From NCBI RefSeq assembly GCF_002214585.1, contig NZ_CP014862.1, positions 1,240,001 through 1,304,000 of the forward strand: a DNA stretch of 64,000 bases, written 5' to 3'. Of the stretch, positions 56,152 to 63,573 are shown in pieces (positions within the stretch are counted from its first letter, which is position 1; each line of letters opens with the position of its first letter). The position numbers and the translations under genes are program-made. The stretch is from Thermococcus profundus (GTDB lineage: Archaea; Methanobacteriota_B; Thermococci; Thermococcales; Thermococcaceae). The notes under the pieces were generated by a model. The model was not told the origin of the DNA. It saw nothing but the letters and a program-made list of their open reading frames with translations, and did not search any database.

Positions 56152-57240
56152 TCAGAGGGCAGAGATGTGGAATAGGTTCTCCATCAGCCTGCCGAAGAGA
56201 TAGCTCAGGAAGGCCGCCCCAAGGCCGGTCGTGACCATTTCCAAGACCTTCGTCCTTATTGAGATCCCAGAGAGCACCGATATAAGCGTCGCCACGATGG
56301 CCAGAGCCGTTCCCGCCAGGAGTACAGAGAAGGGAAGTGCCGCTAGGGATGATGACGCCAGGAAGTAGGGTAGCACGGGGAACGAAACGCCGAAGATGTA
56401 CGCGAGGCCCGTGTAGAGGGCAGAGCGGACTTCGTTTTCCCCTTCCTCCTCCCCCACGAGGAGCTTCATGAGTGCCTCGTGGTTGGAGGCGAGCTTCTGG
56501 GCGACCTCCTCGGCTATCTCCTCAGGCATGCCGCTGTCCCTGAGCCTGTCTAGAAGTTCCTCCCTGGCCCTGTCGGGGGAAACCCTAAAGAGGACCTCCA
56601 TACGTTTCCTAACGCTCTCGTTGACCTGCCTCTGGGAGCGCACAGAGATGAACGCCCCTATTGCCATCGAAAGGGCCCCCGCTACACCCACTATGAGGCC
56701 GCTTATCCCCACTATCCTGGGGGCGTTGACGTAAACCGCCGAGAGGCCGGTAACCGCTCCCAAAAGCTCAACTAGACCGTCGTTCATGCCGAGAACGAAG
56801 TCCCTTATGTTTTCAGTGTGGAACCGCTTCTTGGTCTCGGCAAAGAAGTGTTCGTGCTCTAGTTCATCAAGTATCACCGCGGAGAGGGCTTTTCGCTCCC
56901 CTTCCTCCAGCTCGAAGCTTGTGAGGAACTCAAAGTACTTCTCAACCGCTGAGTTCTCTCCCATTTCAAGGAGCGAGGCAACCGCCCCCGGCCCAAGGAG
57001 CTTTCTGAGGATCCTAACCGAGAGGAGCTTCAGCCTTCCAACTTTAACGCGGGGAACCTCAACACCCCGTTTGACCAAGAAATCGTGCCAGAACTTCGCG
57101 TGCTTTGATTCTATGTTTGAAAGCCTCAAAAACTCCCTCTTGAGGGTTTCATCCTTTTCTTCTCTGGCGAGCCTAGCGTAGAGAACAGAATCCTGATATT
57201 CGTCAGTATAGAACTTTCTGGCTAGTTTCGTTGCCTCCAT
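56152..57240 (-). CDS. Ferritin-like/VIT1 fusion membrane protein
   Basis: 362 residues: an N-terminal ferritin-like helical domain (about 1-140) with iron ligands in EYQDSVLY, IESKHAKF and DELEHEHF, fused to a VIT1/CCC1-type membrane transporter (about 150-360) beginning NDGLVELLGAVTGL. This layout matches membrane-bound ferritin, which exports or stores iron and protects against oxidative damage. The start follows GGGGTGAG; TATA-like CAGTATAAGG lies at about 57289-57298 on the minus strand. Confidence 0.9.
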   Translation of the reverse strand: MEATKLARKFYTDEYQDSVLYARLAREEKDETLKREFLRLSNIESKHAKFWHDFLVKRGVEVPRVKVGRLKLLSVRILRKLLGPGAVASLLEMGENSAVEKYFEFLTSFELEEGERKALSAVILDELEHEHFFAETKKRFHTENIRDFVLGMNDGLVELLGAVTGLSAVYVNAPRIVGISGLIVGVAGALSMAIGAFISVRSQRQVNESVRKRMEVLFRVSPDRAREELLDRLRDSGMPEEIAEEVAQKLASNHEALMKLLVGEEEGENEVRSALYTGLAYIFGVSFPVLPYFLASSSLAALPFSVLLAGTALAIVATLISVLSGISIRTKVLEMVTTGLGAAFLSYLFGRLMENLFHISAL

Positions 57241-57353
57241 GTTCTCACCCCATCATAATTGAACCGCCCTCAGAAAAAGTTTACCAACACCTTATACTGC
57301 CGACCGGAAGAAACGTTAAATACTGAAAGTTGCAACGAATTTCAGGTGGTACA

Positions 57354-58337
57354 ATGGGACACAGAAAGAACGCACTCCTCGCTGGGGAGAGGGAATTTCT
57401 CCTGATCGGTGCGGGACTGGTGGCTCTAAGCGCGTATTTTGGGCCCGCTGGGCTTCTCGCTTTTGGAATCGGCATTATCCTCTACACCTGGGGCCTCTAC
57501 CTCTGGAGCGTCGACATTGACTCCCGGCCGCTGATCCTCTTCATCGCAGAGGCCGGACTAATGACCGCTGGAATTCTCGCCATAAATTGGTGGATTCATC
57601 GTACAGCCCTCTCACCCACGTGGGGATTTGGCAGAATGGTTTTCACGCTCCTAGCGGGTTATCCGTTCTTCGTTGCCGCCGCGGTTCTCTACAGGATCAG
57701 AATGGGTATTTTTGCTGGGGAAACGGAAGAGCTTGGTTTTAACCTCGCGGGGAACGTCGTTCTCATCGGCGCACTTTTATTTCCCCTGCTCATCGGAGTA
57801 CCGCTCTTCACCCTCGGCAGATTCATCGAGATGTTCTACCTCTGGAAGATGCCCCTCATCGGGAGCAGGGTCGACTACCTACCTTTCGCAGCAATCAAGA
57901 AGATCGGCGGGATAGCGCTTTCAGCACTGCTGATAGGGGGACTCGCCTATTATGCGGTCACACCAGATTACGATTTCTCCATTGTAAATGAGGCAGAGAA
58001 AATAGCGCTGTATGGGAAAGCCAAGGGCTCCCTCCTCGATCTAACTCTCCTCTATGCTCCAAGAACCTGCGGGAGTAACTACAAGGTGACTAAAGAGGGC
58101 ATTGTAATGACATACTCCGCCCATACATGCGAGGTCGAAGTTTATGTTGATGGAAATAAATTGAATACCGGGACATATGAGGCCATGGAAGCCAGCGGTG
58201 CCCTTGAGAATCTGTTTGGAACACCAGGGGTGGGTATTGTAAGAATAACGTTTCAGGCTCCGGGAAACGCCAGCACCGTCGTCGTTTCGTTTGAAGGAGA
58301 GGAAAACGTGACTTTCCAGCTCCCACTAAAGCGCTAG
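57354..58337 (+). CDS. Membrane protein of unknown function
   Basis: 327 residues: about six hydrophobic helices in the first 210 residues, then a soluble domain (about 215-327) with two Cys (TCGS and HTCEVEV) likely outside the cell. No family recognised. ATG at 57354 follows GGTGG; TATA-like ACGTTAAATACTG is at about 57311-57323. Divergent from the ferritin-VIT gene. Confidence 0.72.
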   Translation: MGHRKNALLAGEREFLLIGAGLVALSAYFGPAGLLAFGIGIILYTWGLYLWSVDIDSRPLILFIAEAGLMTAGILAINWWIHRTALSPTWGFGRMVFTLLAGYPFFVAAAVLYRIRMGIFAGETEELGFNLAGNVVLIGALLFPLLIGVPLFTLGRFIEMFYLWKMPLIGSRVDYLPFAAIKKIGGIALSALLIGGLAYYAVTPDYDFSIVNEAEKIALYGKAKGSLLDLTLLYAPRTCGSNYKVTKEGIVMTYSAHTCEVEVYVDGNKLNTGTYEAMEASGALENLFGTPGVGIVRITFQAPGNASTVVVSFEGEENVTFQLPLKR

Positions 58338-58360
58338 TTCTGTCGTGTATAACTGAAAGC

Positions 58361-58930
58361 TCAGGAACTCTCTCCTTTAACACTCATCACGTTTTCCACT
58401 ATCGTCAATATCAGGAGGACGAGCGTTCCTGTGTACAGGAAAGCAGAGAGCATCCTGAAGCCCAGAAAGAGTGAGAGTGCTGATACGAAGGCCATCACCC
58501 CCGCGGTGAGGAGTGGGAACCTGATCTCCGTCCCAAAGATCATCTCCATTGAGCTGAACCTCATCGCCGCTGTCCCAAGGATTATCAAAAGACCAGCTTC
58601 AAAGTAGAGGGAGCTTCCGGTAACTGCTACTGTTAGGAGGACGAGAAGGGTAATCAACCCGAAGAGCCAGTACATTGCTTTCTTGCCCGTATTTGTTGAG
58701 ACAAAGCGCTCTATCTGAATTCCTGCCATCAGAATGATAGTAAACTCCAGAAGGGATATCCAGGAATAGTCAACTCCCCCCACCTCCAGAAGTGAAGTGA
58801 TGAGAAGAAGGGCACCTACACCCAGCGCCCATGGGGAGCGGTACATGATCGGGTTCCTCCTTGAAAGGAATCCCACAATGGCGAAAACCGCGAGTATGAA
58901 ATCCGGTATCCCCATGATCACGCACTCCAT
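58361..58930 (-). CDS. Membrane protein of the KaiC-like operon, 189 aa
   Basis: 189 residues with about five to six hydrophobic helices and no recognised domain. ATG at 58930 follows GGTGG and shares one base with the stop of the upstream membrane protein, so the two are translationally coupled. Fourth and last gene of the unit that starts at 60873. A membrane partner for the KaiC-like ATPase is suggested only by location. Confidence 0.7.
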   Translation of the reverse strand: MECVIMGIPDFILAVFAIVGFLSRRNPIMYRSPWALGVGALLLITSLLEVGGVDYSWISLLEFTIILMAGIQIERFVSTNTGKKAMYWLFGLITLLVLLTVAVTGSSLYFEAGLLIILGTAAMRFSSMEMIFGTEIRFPLLTAGVMAFVSALSLFLGFRMLSAFLYTGTLVLLILTIVENVMSVKGESS

Positions 58931-59562
58931 CACAACCACCTTGAGGCCCTTTCATAGACAACCATGGCCGAGTACAGGAGGAGCACTGAGGAAGTGAACA
59001 TGACCATGAGTGCAGTATAGAATAGGCAAATACCGTTCCGGGTTAGCTGGTATGACCTCAACCACGCAAACAAGACCACGAGCCACGATGCTATGCGCAG
59101 GTTTCTTTTTTCAAAGTGCGTGAGCATCTCCACCGAGAGAAACCACCATAGTGCCAGCAGCATTATTGACTCAAAAAATGCTATGAACACTAATAATCCC
59201 AATTCCGAGGTCTGTCCTGCGTACAGTGAGACAACAAGGACCGGAAGGAACACTGCCGCGATCTGGAGGAGGAGCTCTTTTTTGATTCGGAATGCCCTGA
59301 ACGTCACTATAGAAAGAACGTAGAGGAGCACCCCCACCAGAGCGCCGGCCTGAAAAACGTACCCCGGGACGGGGGGAGAGAAAATGACTCTCCAGAGAAC
59401 CAGCGAGGCTCCGGTAATAAAAATTCCCAGGATATTGATTTTAAATGCCCCTTTACATCCTTCCACACAGTTTCCCAGCTTCCTTAGAGTGAGGGAGAGG
59501 TAACCGAACGCCACCAGCGTCGTTAGTATCACCAGCAGGTAAACGAGGGGCTCCTCATCCAA
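58930..59562 (-). CDS. Membrane protein of the KaiC-like operon, 210 aa
   Basis: 210 residues with about seven hydrophobic segments. Start uncertain: TTG 59562 has GGGTGAGG close upstream and lies inside the 3' end of the pseudo-KaiC gene; an earlier TTG at 59601 would enlarge that overlap. A Cys pair CVEGC at about 32-36 lies in the first loop. No family recognised. Third gene of the unit. Confidence 0.65.
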   Translation of the reverse strand: MDEEPLVYLLVILTTLVAFGYLSLTLRKLGNCVEGCKGAFKINILGIFITGASLVLWRVIFSPPVPGYVFQAGALVGVLLYVLSIVTFRAFRIKKELLLQIAAVFLPVLVVSLYAGQTSELGLLVFIAFFESIMLLALWWFLSVEMLTHFEKRNLRIASWLVVLFAWLRSYQLTRNGICLFYTALMVMFTSSVLLLYSAMVVYERASRWL

Positions 59563-60157
59563 GGGCCTCACCCACGATAACCTTTCCGTCCCTGAATTCA
59601 ATCCTGTAGAACCCGCTTACCCCTGAGGGGGACTTCTTCACCCGTATTCCCCAGACTATCGTAAACCCGGAGATTGTCTCCGATATTTCGAGGACGTGGG
59701 TGGCGCTGGCCTCAAAGCCCGCTATCTCCCTCTCCTTGAGGAACCTCTTGTCTAAGATTGCCAGGAGTATGAAACGACGTTCGAGTGCTATCTTCGTGAG
59801 TTGGGCGAAGAACTTCTGAACTACTTCGACTGGATGGAAAAGGAAGAGAGGCTGGAAGAAGAACACGCCTATGTAACTCTCCTTTGCCAAGTTTCTTATC
59901 AGGTCCGTTGTCTCAAAGAGGTTTTGCGGGCTTACCTCCTCCCCGAGGGTAATGAACCTTGCCTTCGTTATTCTTCTCTTCTCAAGCAGAAAGTGCTTGA
60001 TCTGGGATGTTGCGAATATTATCGCCCTCTCCTCGTTGCCCTTGAGGAAGTTAAAAAAGATGTCCACTCCAAGGTCTCCCACCGTAAGCATAAGCAGTGT
60101 GCTCCCTGGTTCAATATCCCCAAGGAGCTCATCGAGCTTTGGAACCCCAAGCTTCAT
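59555..60157 (-). CDS. Degenerate RecA/KaiC-like protein
   Basis: 200 residues with the same start as KaiC-like ATPases (LDELLGDIEPGSTL) but no P-loop: residues aligned with the Lys-Thr of the neighbouring paralog are Val31-Asp32. The remaining RecA-like core strands (AIIFATSQI, GVFFFQPL, RFILLAILD) are preserved. Probably cannot hydrolyse ATP and acts as a partner or regulator of the adjacent active ATPase. Starts 20 bp after its stop. Confidence 0.75.
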   Translation of the reverse strand: MKLGVPKLDELLGDIEPGSTLLMLTVGDLGVDIFFNFLKGNEERAIIFATSQIKHFLLEKRRITKARFITLGEEVSPQNLFETTDLIRNLAKESYIGVFFFQPLFLFHPVEVVQKFFAQLTKIALERRFILLAILDKRFLKEREIAGFEASATHVLEISETISGFTIVWGIRVKKSPSGVSGFYRIEFRDGKVIVGEALG

Positions 60158-60177
60158 CTCCCTACCGTCCAGAAACT

Positions 60178-60873
60178 TTAAAATATAGACTCACGGGAGT
60201 AAACTACTATGCCCCTGTCGGTTATCTTGTACGGTCTTGTCTCCTCGTCAAAGGAGCTTCCCCTGAACTTCCTGATCTTAATGCCCCTGAGGGGCTTTCC
60301 ACGTCCTTCGATTACATTCATCTCTATAACGCCGCTCACCAGGTACTCCTCAACGTCGCTTTCGGCAAGCTCCGAGGTGAAGATGACCGTCGCTCCGTGG
60401 CTGGCCACCACCTTTAAAAACGACATGAAGGTTCTTCTATACTCAAGTTCGTCCTTAATCGTGAGCTTGAGCATTGTTATGGGGTCTATGACCACTCTTG
60501 AGTATTTCTCTGCCTTGAGCTCTTGGATTATTGCTCTCGTGAGCTTCTCAAAGCTGACCGCAAAGTCTTCGTAGAAAACGTCTGCAAAAATGCTCCTCTT
60601 TTCCCCAACCGGTGTCGCATCTACGAGCTTTATATTCGGATTCTCAAGGTCAAAGCCAAAGTTTCTCATGTCCTCTTTGAGAGAAGAGACCGGCTCTTCA
60701 AGGCTGACATACAAGCATTTCTCCCCCTTTTTAACGCCATCCATAAGAAAGTGCATAGCAAGGGTCGTCTTTCCTGCTCCAGGTCCACCTTTCACGAGAT
60801 ACGCCCTACCGGGGATGAGGCCGCCGTTGAGCATTTCGTCGAGGCCTTCAATCCCCGTGGAAATTCTTGACAT
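60178..60873 (-). CDS. KaiC/RAD55-like RecA-superfamily ATPase
   Basis: 231 residues. Walker A GGPGAGKTT (29-37), Walker B-like RVVIDPITML (about 128) and the N-terminal STGIEGLDEMLNGG loop define a single-domain KaiC-like (RAD55) protein, common in archaea and implicated in signalling or recombination. ATG at 60873 follows GGTGATGG. First gene of a four-gene unit with a pseudo-ATPase and two membrane proteins; TATA-like AGATTTATTAGG at about 60906-60917 on the minus strand. Confidence 0.87.
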   Translation of the reverse strand: MSRISTGIEGLDEMLNGGLIPGRAYLVKGGPGAGKTTLAMHFLMDGVKKGEKCLYVSLEEPVSSLKEDMRNFGFDLENPNIKLVDATPVGEKRSIFADVFYEDFAVSFEKLTRAIIQELKAEKYSRVVIDPITMLKLTIKDELEYRRTFMSFLKVVASHGATVIFTSELAESDVEEYLVSGVIEMNVIEGRGKPLRGIKIRKFRGSSFDEETRPYKITDRGIVVYSRESIF

Positions 60874-60995
60874 ACTCCATCACCAGGAGTAACTTCTTGT
60901 CAAATCCTAATAAATCTTGCTGTATATGATCAAGAATCTAACCCCCCTGCAAAAACATTGAAATACAGCAGAAAAGGAAATGGATACAAGGTAGA

Positions 60996-61343
60996 TTACT
61001 CGAGCGCAACCTCGTTCTCCCAGAGGCCGTGAATGTTGCAGTAGCTGAGTGCGTAGAGCTTACCCTTCTTCTGAGTCCTGAAGAAGAAGACCGCCCTCGG
61101 CTCGGTGAGCGGGTCGCTGTGGTTGCTGAACTCGACCTTCCCAACGAGTATCGGGAAGGCCCCATCCTCGGGCTGGAACCAGAGCTGTATCCAGGCTATG
61201 TGGTGCTCCGGGGTGTTCGGGTGCGGTATCTCCTTTCCAACGGAGACCTCGACCTTGACGAGGTCGCCCTCCTTCTCGTACTCTATAACGGGGACGTGCT
61301 TCTCCCCCTTCCAGTCTCCACTCTTTATGGTTTCGCTAAGCAT
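60996..61343 (-). CDS. sorA: Superoxide reductase (neelaredoxin type)
   Basis: 115 residues; reduces superoxide to peroxide without making O2. Active-site iron ligands are present: Glu14-Lys15-His16 loop, His41, His47 and Cys102/His105 near the C-terminus (CNIHG). It matches the Pyrococcus enzyme, with a slightly shorter C-terminus. ATG at 61343 follows AGGTGGTGG and lies 11 bp after rubredoxin, its electron donor. Same transcript as rubredoxin. Confidence 0.96.
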   Translation of the reverse strand: MLSETIKSGDWKGEKHVPVIEYEKEGDLVKVEVSVGKEIPHPNTPEHHIAWIQLWFQPEDGAFPILVGKVEFSNHSDPLTEPRAVFFFRTQKKGKLYALSYCNIHGLWENEVALE

Positions 61344-61354
61344 TTTCCACCACC

Positions 61355-61516
61355 TCACTCAATTTTTTCAAACATGTCCTTGGGAGCGCCGCAGAGCGGG
61401 CAGACCCAGTCGTCCGGAAGGTCTTCGAACTTGGTTCCGGGGGCGATTCCGCTGTCCTCGTCCCCCTCATCCTCATCATAGATGTATCCACAAACTAAGC
61501 ACTTCCACTTCGCCAT
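61355..61516 (-). CDS. rub: Rubredoxin
   Basis: 53 residues; one Fe bound by Cys6, Cys9, Cys39 and Cys42 (CLVC and CPLC). Electron carrier that reduces superoxide reductase and rubrerythrin. Translation from ATG 61516 (after GGTGAAAG) ends at 61355, 11 bp before sorA. The insert EDEGDEDSG and [14 protein letters not shown] are standard rubredoxin. First gene of the rubredoxin-sorA unit. Confidence 0.96.
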   Translation of the reverse strand: MAKWKCLVCGYIYDEDEGDEDSGIAPGTKFEDLPDDWVCPLCGAPKDMFEKIE

Positions 61517-61528
61517 TTCTTTCACCAT

Positions 61529-61557
61529 CCTAATGTTGTTAGGTCGTCCTTATAAGG
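61529..61557 (-). promoter_or_regulatory. Promoter and palindrome of the rubredoxin-sorA operon
   Basis: TATA element CCTTATAAGG at 61548-61557, followed 4 bp downstream on the minus strand by the palindrome CCTAA-N5-TTAGG (61529-61543). The palindrome overlaps the expected transcription start and could be an operator for a redox-responsive regulator. Confidence 0.5.
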
Positions 61558-61595
61558 TTTGCGCCTCAAACCTGAGAAGTAGAAGAAAGAAAGGA

Positions 61596-62111
61596 TCACT
61601 CAAACACCACGAACTTGTCCCTCGGTGCCCCGCAGACCGGGCAGTACTCGGGCGCCTCATCCACAGCCGTGTAGCCGCAGACGGGGCAGATGTACACCCT
61701 CTCTATCTCTATGTCCTTTCCGCCCTCCGCGGTTTCCTTGGCTTTCTTGTAGAGCTCGGCGTGTATCTTCTCAGCTTCGAGGGCATAGCGGGTTGTCCTA
61801 ACCGCGTCCTTCTCACCCTGGAAGTCGGCGGCGTTGTTGTAAACCGGGTACATTTCCTCGACCTCGAATGTCTCACCGTCTATCCCCGCCTGCAGATTCT
61901 CAGGAGTCTTTCCAAGCTTGCCGAGGGCTATGAAGTGATTCTTGGCGTGAACGAACTCGGCATGGGCTATAGCCCTAAAGAGCTTGGCTATGTTTGGATA
62001 GCCCTCCTTCTCAGCCTTCTCGGCGAAGATGAGGTACTTCATGTGAGCCATACTCTCCCCGGCAAAGGCCTCCTCCAGAAACTTCCTTGTCATTGCCCTT
62101 TTGACTGTCAT
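61596..62111 (-). CDS. rbr: Rubrerythrin
   Basis: 171 residues; NADH-linked peroxide reductase with a diiron ferritin-like domain (about 1-135, ligands in FAGESMAHMKY and HAEFVHA) and a C-terminal rubredoxin-like domain with CPVCG and CPVCG. Removes the peroxide made by superoxide reductase. The start follows AAGGTGGTG. It has its own TATA element and a palindrome, 79 bp from rubredoxin. Confidence 0.96.
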   Translation of the reverse strand: MTVKRAMTRKFLEEAFAGESMAHMKYLIFAEKAEKEGYPNIAKLFRAIAHAEFVHAKNHFIALGKLGKTPENLQAGIDGETFEVEEMYPVYNNAADFQGEKDAVRTTRYALEAEKIHAELYKKAKETAEGGKDIEIERVYICPVCGYTAVDEAPEYCPVCGAPRDKFVVFE

Positions 62112-62129
62112 CTACACCACCTTGAAAAT

Positions 62130-62164
62130 CATCAACCTTATTTGTCCGTTGATGTATAAAAATG
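62130..62164 (-). promoter_or_regulatory. Promoter and palindrome of rubrerythrin
   Basis: TATA-like element (CATTTTTATA on the minus strand, 62155-62164) is directly followed by the perfect 7-bp inverted repeat CATCAAC-N11-GTTGATG (62130-62136 and 62148-62154). Spacing to the ATG at 62111 puts the palindrome over the transcription start region. Confidence 0.5.
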
Positions 62165-62174
62165 TTTCCTGAAC

Positions 62175-62462
62175 CTAAGGTTTGCCTTTATCCCTGCCGA
62201 GAAGTTTGTACTTCACAACGTAGCGGCCGTGTTCGAACTCATCCTCCTCCGCTTCAAGAACTTCGACGGGCTCAATCCTAAGTCCAAAGTCCATCGCATC
62301 CCACTTGATATCCTCAAAGTAATCGTAGAGGCCGCAGGTGGCACAGAAGGATCCCTCAAATTCCAGGATGATCTCGTCACCGGTTATTTCTCGTATCCTT
62401 GCAACGGCCTCACTGCCGTGAAGTTTATTGAATTCATTAATTACACGATTGAGTTCTTCCAT
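62175..62462 (-). CDS. Small protein with CATC motif, redox cluster
   Basis: 95 residues, acidic. A CXXC pair sits in SFCATCGLYDYFED (about 39-42). No family recognised; its position between the 91-aa gene and rubrerythrin suggests a metal or redox accessory. Starts 3 bp after the preceding gene. It ends 63 bp before rubrerythrin. Confidence 0.7.
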   Translation of the reverse strand: MEELNRVINEFNKLHGSEAVARIREITGDEIILEFEGSFCATCGLYDYFEDIKWDAMDFGLRIEPVEVLEAEEDEFEHGRYVVKYKLLGRDKGKP

Positions 62463-62465
62463 AAT

Positions 62466-62741
62466 TTAATCACCACCGATGTAGTCGATGGCCTCTTCGA
62501 GGAAGTCTTCAAAGGCCTCTTTATCGATCTCCTCCAGTCTAAGCCCGAACCCATCCCAGAGAGTCCAGCGGACTGCGATGTTTTCCCTGTCAGTTTCCGC
62601 GATCACGAGTCCAAAGGGCATATCCCAATCCCAATGGTGCTTGGAGAACGTCACATGGAATCCCCCCTCCAGCTCATTCAGTATGGGCCCGCACGTCTTA
62701 AGCGGTCCAACAGAGGTCCTGGCGAATCCAGCGTATGGCAT
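62466..62741 (-). CDS. Small protein of unknown function, redox cluster
   Basis: 91 residues with one Cys and several His/Trp (SKHHWDWDMPFG). No family recognised. ATG at 62741 follows GGTGAG. First of a two-gene unit upstream of rubrerythrin; TATA-like CCTTTAAAG on the minus strand near 62790. It might share regulation with the SOR genes, but only by position. Confidence 0.65.
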   Translation of the reverse strand: MPYAGFARTSVGPLKTCGPILNELEGGFHVTFSKHHWDWDMPFGLVIAETDRENIAVRWTLWDGFGLRLEEIDKEAFEDFLEEAIDYIGGD

Positions 62742-62988
62742 CCTCTCACCTCGAGTTTTATATTCCACACATTAAGTTTGGCTTTCAAACTTTAAAGGTT
62801 TTCTCTTTGACAGACAGTCCCTCTTCAGTGGATCCCTCCACAAGGCCGGCGTTGCACGAAGGCACTCGGTCTGCAAGTCTGGGTCTAAAATTGGATTTTC
62901 CCTGCAGGCTTTTGAATTAACGGGGTCTGGTCTCTTATCCACCTGTTAGGACGAAACTTTCAAAAGAAGTGTAAAATAAACGGGTGGA
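62742..62988. other. Intergenic gap without recognised gene
   Basis: 247 bp between the 91-aa gene and moaC. Apart from the promoter near 62790 I see no ribosome-binding-site-led ORF, tRNA, C/D or H/ACA sRNA signature, or repeat. Confidence 0.5.
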
Positions 62989-63465
62989 TCACCCTCCAGA
63001 CCCCTTCACCTTTTCGACGACGTGAATGCCCTCTATCCTCGTGAACGGGTATTGGCCGTTCTCGTCCTTCTCCACTGCCTTTACCATGTCCCATATCGTC
63101 AGAAGGGCAACGCTGACGCCCGTGAGGGCTTCCATCTCGACGCCCGTCTTGTAGTAGGCCCTTACCTCGCAGGTGGCCTCTATGTAATCCTCCCCGAACT
63201 CAAACGAAATGTCGACGCCGGTGAGCGGTATCGGGTGGCAGAGGGGGATGAGCTCCGGCGTTTTCTTCACGGCCAGAATGCCAGCTATCTGCGCCGCCGC
63301 TATGACGTTCCCTTTCTTTGCCTTCCCGGCTTTGATAAGCTCTATCGTCTTCGGCTTCAGCCTTATCCTGCCCTTTGCAACGGCCTTCCTGAAGACCACG
63401 TCCTTGTGGCCCACCTCAACCATCTTGACGCCCTTCTCATCGACGTGGGTGAGTTCCCTGCCCAT
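62989..63465 (-). CDS. moaC: Cyclic pyranopterin monophosphate synthase MoaC
   Basis: 158 residues; second step of molybdopterin synthesis, forming cPMP from the MoaA product. Active-site [11 protein letters not shown] (about 77-87), the METG-like EMEALTG with conserved Asp in TIWDMVKA. Molybdopterin serves the tungsten enzymes of Thermococcales. ATG at 63465 follows GGTGAT; TATA-like GTTTTATTCTC lies at about 63496-63506 on the minus strand. Divergent from the lipoprotein gene. Confidence 0.96.
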   Translation of the reverse strand: MGRELTHVDEKGVKMVEVGHKDVVFRKAVAKGRIRLKPKTIELIKAGKAKKGNVIAAAQIAGILAVKKTPELIPLCHPIPLTGVDISFEFGEDYIEATCEVRAYYKTGVEMEALTGVSVALLTIWDMVKAVEKDENGQYPFTRIEGIHVVEKVKGSGG

Positions 63466-63573
63466 TCTATCACCGGAGAACTTTGGAGCCAGAGAATAAA
63501 ACGTTTCCGCGGTGGTCAGCTCTGGGCTTCGAAAGAAAAATAAGTCCATTCCCAAATCAGTGACGGTGATAAC

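Noticed and set aside
62735-62920. Short ORF opposite the 91-aa gene and in the gap before moaC
   Set aside because: No start signal, low-complexity translation and overlap with the coding strand of a better-supported gene.
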